Source: an uncultured Oscillochloris sp. | Lineage (GTDB): Bacteria; Chloroflexota; Chloroflexia; Chloroflexales; Chloroflexaceae | DNA length: 6,571 nt | Assembly: GCA_903877945.1 (NCBI GenBank) | Contig: CAIRFY010000430.1 | Coordinates: forward strand, 1 to 6,571 | Direction of reading: 5' to 3' | Part shown: piece after piece, positions 4,467-6,571 of the stretch | How positions within the stretch are numbered: the first letter of the stretch is position 1 | Layout of the letters: the number at the start of each line of letters is the position of its first letter | Translations under genes and position numbers: made by a program | Notes under the pieces: model-generated | Database searches by the model: none | What the model was told of the DNA's origin: nothing | What the model saw: the letters and a program-made list of their open reading frames with translations, nothing else

Positions 4467-5750
4467 TTAGCCCAATGCGGCGGCATAGGTGTATCCGTCA
4501 GATCGATGGACAGTGCGAAAGAATCGGTGATTGAGTCCCTGGATCTTCGCGCTGGTGGTGGTGGTGATGTTGAATGCCCCGATGGCGCGCACGGCCACCC
4601 GCCCAATATAGACACCCTGCTTTGTGCCGGTCGTGACGGTTGCACGCGCAATGTCGCCGGTCTGAAAGCCAAAGTGGCGCTTCTTGCGCTGGCGGTGCCG
4701 GATCGGGAAGCCGTACCTGTTGAGTCCCGCCATCTGGCGATTTCCGTGGCCGGTGGCCGTGATCAGGAGCGGGCGCACGCCGCGCACGTCCAGTGCCTCG
4801 GGCGTGCTGGCCCCGACACAGGCCGCGTCGTGCCAGTGGGCCTTCTCCAGCCCCAGGCGGGTGCGGTTGAACTTGGTGTGCCCGCCTGTGCCAACCTCTA
4901 CGGGCAGGCCGGTGGCGATGAGGTGCTGATACAGCGCCCAGCGGGTCGTGTTGACCGCTGCGGCGTCCTTCAGCGGACGGCGGGCCTGGGCCTGGATGTC
5001 GGGGTGCCCGAACTCCGCTGCGGTCTGGGTTCCTTTCTTGATGTTGCACGGCTCGCAGGCGAGGGCGAGGTTGCTGATACGGTCTGATCCGCCCCGCGCC
5101 CGTGGGACGATATGCTCGACCTGGAGCGGCGTATTGGTCGCGCCGCAGTAGGCGCAGCGGCGGCCCCACTTTTCTAAGAGGTACTCGCGTACCTCATAGC
5201 CCGCCAGCGTACCTTGCTGGTACGCCACGCCGCTGATCTCGGCGTTCTCAAGCAGCTGCGTGTCGAAGCGCACCATCTCGGTGCTGATGGCGGTGACCGG
5301 CACGAACCGCCGCAGCCGGTTGACCCAGGTGAGGGTCGTCGCGACCCGGTGCTGGAGGCTGGGAGCCAGCCAGCCAGCGGGCCTGCGCCGGTTGAGGAAG
5401 CGGGGCTGGCGGTAGCGGGTTTTCCGCTGCCGTCGGCTGCGGCGGCTGGCCCGCCGACTGAGCAAGGCATCGCGGATGGCCTGCCCCCGATGGGTCAGCT
5501 CGCCCGCCCAAACGACCCGCCCGGTCGTTTCGGCTACCACCGCGATGCCCGTGGTCTTGGAGCCAGGGTCGAGCTTGAGCCGATGGGGATGGGTGACGCG
5601 CTCGGCAACGCTGCGCTCGGAGAGCCGGATCGTGAACGGGTAGCGCCGCCACACAGCGGCTTTCCCGTGGTCGAGCAACTGCCGCGCCCGCGCCGGGTGG
5701 CACGGGTCGAGCGGCTGGCCGTCGCTGCTGAGGACAAAGACGAAAGACAT
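4467..5750 (-). CDS. iscB: IscB RNA-guided HNH/RuvC nuclease
   Basis: This complete 427-residue IscB, the compact ancestor-like relative of Cas9, cuts double-stranded DNA guided by an omega RNA. Domains in order: PLMP/RRxRR N-terminus (FVLSSDGQPLDPCHPARARQ, then WRRYPFTIRL); RuvC-I with D61 in KLDPGSKTTGIAVV; arginine-rich bridge helix ~99-123; RuvC-II with E158 in STEMVRFDTQ; HNH domain ~185-240 with zinc cysteines C199/C202 and C232/C235 and catalytic HNH residues H213, N227 and N236; RuvC-III around KAHWHDAACVG (H305, D308); C-terminal domain with RQRKKRHFGFQTGDIARA. All catalytic residues are present, so activity is expected. The omega RNA lies directly upstream on the same strand. The Shine-Dalgarno is weak (GGAG, 12 nt before ATG). 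Plus-strand open frames opposite are GC-driven shadows. Confidence 0.96.
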   Translation of the reverse strand: MSFVFVLSSDGQPLDPCHPARARQLLDHGKAAVWRRYPFTIRLSERSVAERVTHPHRLKLDPGSKTTGIAVVAETTGRVVWAGELTHRGQAIRDALLSRRASRRSRRQRKTRYRQPRFLNRRRPAGWLAPSLQHRVATTLTWVNRLRRFVPVTAISTEMVRFDTQLLENAEISGVAYQQGTLAGYEVREYLLEKWGRRCAYCGATNTPLQVEHIVPRARGGSDRISNLALACEPCNIKKGTQTAAEFGHPDIQAQARRPLKDAAAVNTTRWALYQHLIATGLPVEVGTGGHTKFNRTRLGLEKAHWHDAACVGASTPEALDVRGVRPLLITATGHGNRQMAGLNRYGFPIRHRQRKKRHFGFQTGDIARATVTTGTKQGVYIGRVAVRAIGAFNITTTTSAKIQGLNHRFFRTVHRSDGYTYAAALG

Positions 5751-5998
5751 GATTTTGGATTACTCCAACTCCCCTCGCGGGGGTAAGGTTCGCCTCGACA
5801 AGGCACATCGGGCTTGTCGTGCCTGCGACCTCCTGCCCTTGCCCCAGGCGGGTGTGATCGCAGACGACAGAGCTTCCGGCTGGCAACGCACCAGAAAGGT
5901 GTCGTGACCCGTTGTGCGTAGCCCCGAAGGGCTGAGTCTGGTCAGTACAGGCCGATAGCGGCGAACCGCTACAAGCCCAGGAGCTTTAGCCCTGGGTT
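5751..5998 (-). ncRNA. Omega (HEARO) RNA of the IscB element
   Basis: This 248-nt noncoding stretch lies between the element's left end and the iscB start, the fixed place of the IscB omega RNA. It opens with a hairpin, CCCAGG, loop GCTAAAGCT, CCTGGG (5996-5976). Short stems follow, for example TAGCGGTTCGCCGCTA and AGCCCTTCGGGGCT. In this class the guide is the transcript 5' of the left end, here rusA sequence ending AGGCCGAGGTCAGTCAGT at 5999. The 3' end is not defined and may run to the iscB start codon. The candidate promoter at 6112-6140 would transcribe guide plus scaffold. Confidence 0.8.
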
Positions 5999-6040
5999 AC
6001 TGACTGACCTCGGCCTCTGATTACTGAGAAACGCTCGCAT
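5999..6040 (-). pseudogene. Detached 5' end of the rusA-like gene
   Basis: Fourteen codons, ATG to AGT, encode MRAFLSNQRPRSVS. They continue in frame into VNAKGTSNFQERIR at 4395 once the IscB element is removed. The ATG has GAGGAG seven bases upstream. The RPRSVSVN segment fits the first strand and turn seen in RusA-family proteins (PVSxN). In the present allele this reading frame enters the omega RNA and is not productive. Confidence 0.8.
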
Positions 6041-6047
6041 CAGTCGG

Positions 6048-6053
6048 CTCCTC
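6048..6053 (-). promoter_or_regulatory. Shine-Dalgarno of the original rusA-like gene
   Basis: GAGGAG on the minus strand, 7 nt before the ATG at 6040. It is the strongest argument for the reconstructed start and now precedes only the 14-codon stub. Confidence 0.75.
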
Positions 6054-6111
6054 AAAGAGCGTGCGCAAGACGACAGCGATCACAAAAATCTCTTGTTCTC
6101 GCCATCAGTGT

Positions 6112-6140
6112 AGCATATCGCGTGTCATTATCGCTGACAG
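6112..6140 (-). promoter_or_regulatory. Candidate sigma-70-type promoter for the rusA operon and omega RNA
   Basis: The minus strand reads CTGTCA, a 17-bp spacer, then TATGCT, with transcription expected to start near 6105, about 65 nt before the reconstructed rusA ATG. It agrees with the consensus at 4 of 6 positions in each box. Since the insertion it would drive the IscB omega RNA with rusA sequence as guide. It is based on pattern only. Confidence 0.35.
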
Positions 6141-6156
6141 GTTGGGCGATGCCATG

Positions 6157-6291
6157 TCATTCTTCGTCCAGACACCTCAGGGGCAGCTCCTTATGCGTAT
6201 CGCAGAAGACATACTCCACCTGCGGGACGTAATCGCGCAGGTAGATCGCCAGGGCCGTGCTATCCTTGCCTCCACTGAGGCTGACACTATG
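6157..6291 (-). pseudogene. Fragment of a PP-loop ATPase (PAPS reductase/DndC-like)
   Basis: The minus-strand frame has no proper start codon but encodes HSVSLSGGKDSTALAIYLRD, then YVPQVEYVFCDTHKELP. It holds the SGGKDS PP-loop that binds ATP or adenylate and the FCDT strand-turn typical of PAPS reductases, DndC and related adenine-nucleotide alpha hydrolases. Homology ends at about 6181; the frame then reads LRCLDEE and stops. The 5' side is cut by a partial copy of repeat family 2 starting at 6289. Only ~37 of several hundred expected residues remain, so this is a relic. The precise subfamily (sulfur-modification DndC or metabolic CysH-like) cannot be told from the fragment. Confidence 0.75.
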
Positions 6292-6314
6292 GCGACCAGG
6301 GCGGGAGGCCCAGT
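6289..6314. repeat. Repeat family 2, partial copy C
   Basis: These 26 bp, ATGGCGACCAGGGCGGGAGGCCCAGT, match copy B at 3258-3283 exactly and are followed by a similar G-run. It is truncated compared with copies A and B, and forms the junction between the PP-loop fragment and the next gene. Confidence 0.7.
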
Positions 6315-6345
6315 CGGCGGGGGGGATGGTGAGAAGAAGGAAGCA

Positions 6346-6558
6346 TCACAGTTTAGAACCTTTCTTCTGTTTAAGAATTGCTTGGGCAAGCTCATCAACC
6401 GTCATCGCCCCAAAAAGATGCTCTTTATCTTGAGTGTAATCGCCATAGCCTGTGGTGAACTGCTCCTCGTTCAGAACCTTCAGTAAGGTTGCCGCAGCAT
6501 CATACGCATCATAGGGTGCCCAGACCATATGGGGCAGATTCAGTGATGGTACGGTCAT
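6346..6558 (-). CDS. Small protein of unknown function
   Basis: This 70-residue protein, which I do not recognise, starts MTVPSLNLPHMVWAPYDAYD and ends TVDELAQAILKQKKGSKL. It appears soluble, with an acidic centre (EEQFTTGYGDYTQDKEHLFG), a basic tail, no cysteines and no membrane segment. GAGGA lies 4 nt before the ATG. An upstream frame ending TRKR overlaps the start as ATGA, so it may be the last gene of an operon entering from beyond the window edge. Downstream lie repeat copy C and the PP-loop fragment. The frame also stays open to the window edge, so a longer protein starting outside cannot be excluded. Confidence 0.5.
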   Translation of the reverse strand: MTVPSLNLPHMVWAPYDAYDAAATLLKVLNEEQFTTGYGDYTQDKEHLFGAMTVDELAQAILKQKKGSKL

Positions 6559-6571
6559 CGCTTCCTCGTGC

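Larger units (their letters stand above)
4396..5998 (-). mobile_element. IscB (IS200/IS605-related, HEARO) transposon inserted in the rusA-like gene
   Basis: This 1,603-bp element reads on the minus strand as left-end hairpin, omega RNA, iscB, right-end hairpins. Boundaries were set by restoring the interrupted gene. Removing this segment joins codon 14 (AGT) to GTG AAT GCA in frame, and the element then sits directly before GTGA, the known RTGA preference of HEARO/IscB elements. A cut shifted by 3 bp (4399-6001) also restores the frame, so the ends are certain to about 3 bp. There is no target duplication, as expected for this class. No tnpA is present, so movement would need a transposase in trans. 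Confidence 0.85.

Noticed and set aside
4498..5886. Long open frames opposite or out of phase with iscB
   Set aside because: They are Arg/Ala/Gly/Pro-rich shadows of a GC-rich gene; the 427-residue frame has every IscB motif.
6022..6085. Short frame GTG..., encoding VIAVVLRTLFEEPTDASVSQ, overlapping the rusA start
   Set aside because: It has no ribosome site or recognised homology and covers the rusA Shine-Dalgarno region; better read as leader sequence.
6061..6486. Plus-strand frame of 141 codons
   Set aside because: It runs antisense to the PP-loop fragment, the repeat copy and the small gene, with no coherent domain.

Overview
The window is a compact accessory island of small defence-, toxin- and transposon-type modules. 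Every convincing protein gene is on the minus strand. Gene types, moderate GC and dense palindromic intergenic repeats suggest a filamentous bacterium such as a Chloroflexota (Roseiflexus/Chloroflexus-like); cyanobacteria carry the same modules, so this placement is inference from style only.

Layout from low to high coordinates: (1) a nested palindromic repeat (44-212); (2) a HigB toxin gene (607-894) with a truncated HigA antitoxin (372-602) lacking its HTH half, bracketed by two direct copies of a ~97-bp palindromic repeat; (3) a HepT/MntA toxin-antitoxin pair (1438-2074) whose hepT 3' end is cut by an ORF-less IscB-type element (1076-1483); (4) a complete xisI/xisH pair (2292-3031), bracketed by two direct copies of a second repeat (2150-2275, 3194-3326); (5) a two-gene operon of a PD-(D/E)xK-like protein (3375-3992) and a RusA-like resolvase (3994-4395), whose 5' end is displaced by a full IscB transposon (4396-5998: omega RNA, iscB, right-end hairpins); (6) beyond the transposon, the missing first 14 codons of the rusA-like gene with its Shine-Dalgarno and a candidate promoter; (7) a PP-loop (PAPS reductase/DndC-like) gene fragment, a third partial repeat copy and a small unknown gene.

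The best observations are two precise insertions by one class of element. Removing 4396-5998 restores an open frame for a 147-residue RusA-like protein with a good start. Removing 1076-1483 restores the hepT frame into a typical HepT C-terminal helix. Both elements sit immediately before RTGA (GTGA, ATGA), the site preference described for HEARO/IscB elements, and share a 6-bp-stem hairpin with the loop GCTAAAGCT. The small element therefore looks like an orphan omega RNA with its own guide (hepT) that could be served in trans by the nearby intact IscB.

The modules probably act independently (toxin-antitoxin, XisHI, RusA/nuclease, RNA-guided nuclease). They look assembled and eroded by repeats and IscB-type insertions rather than forming one pathway. 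The RusA/PD-(D/E)xK pair is the best candidate for an undescribed functional unit.
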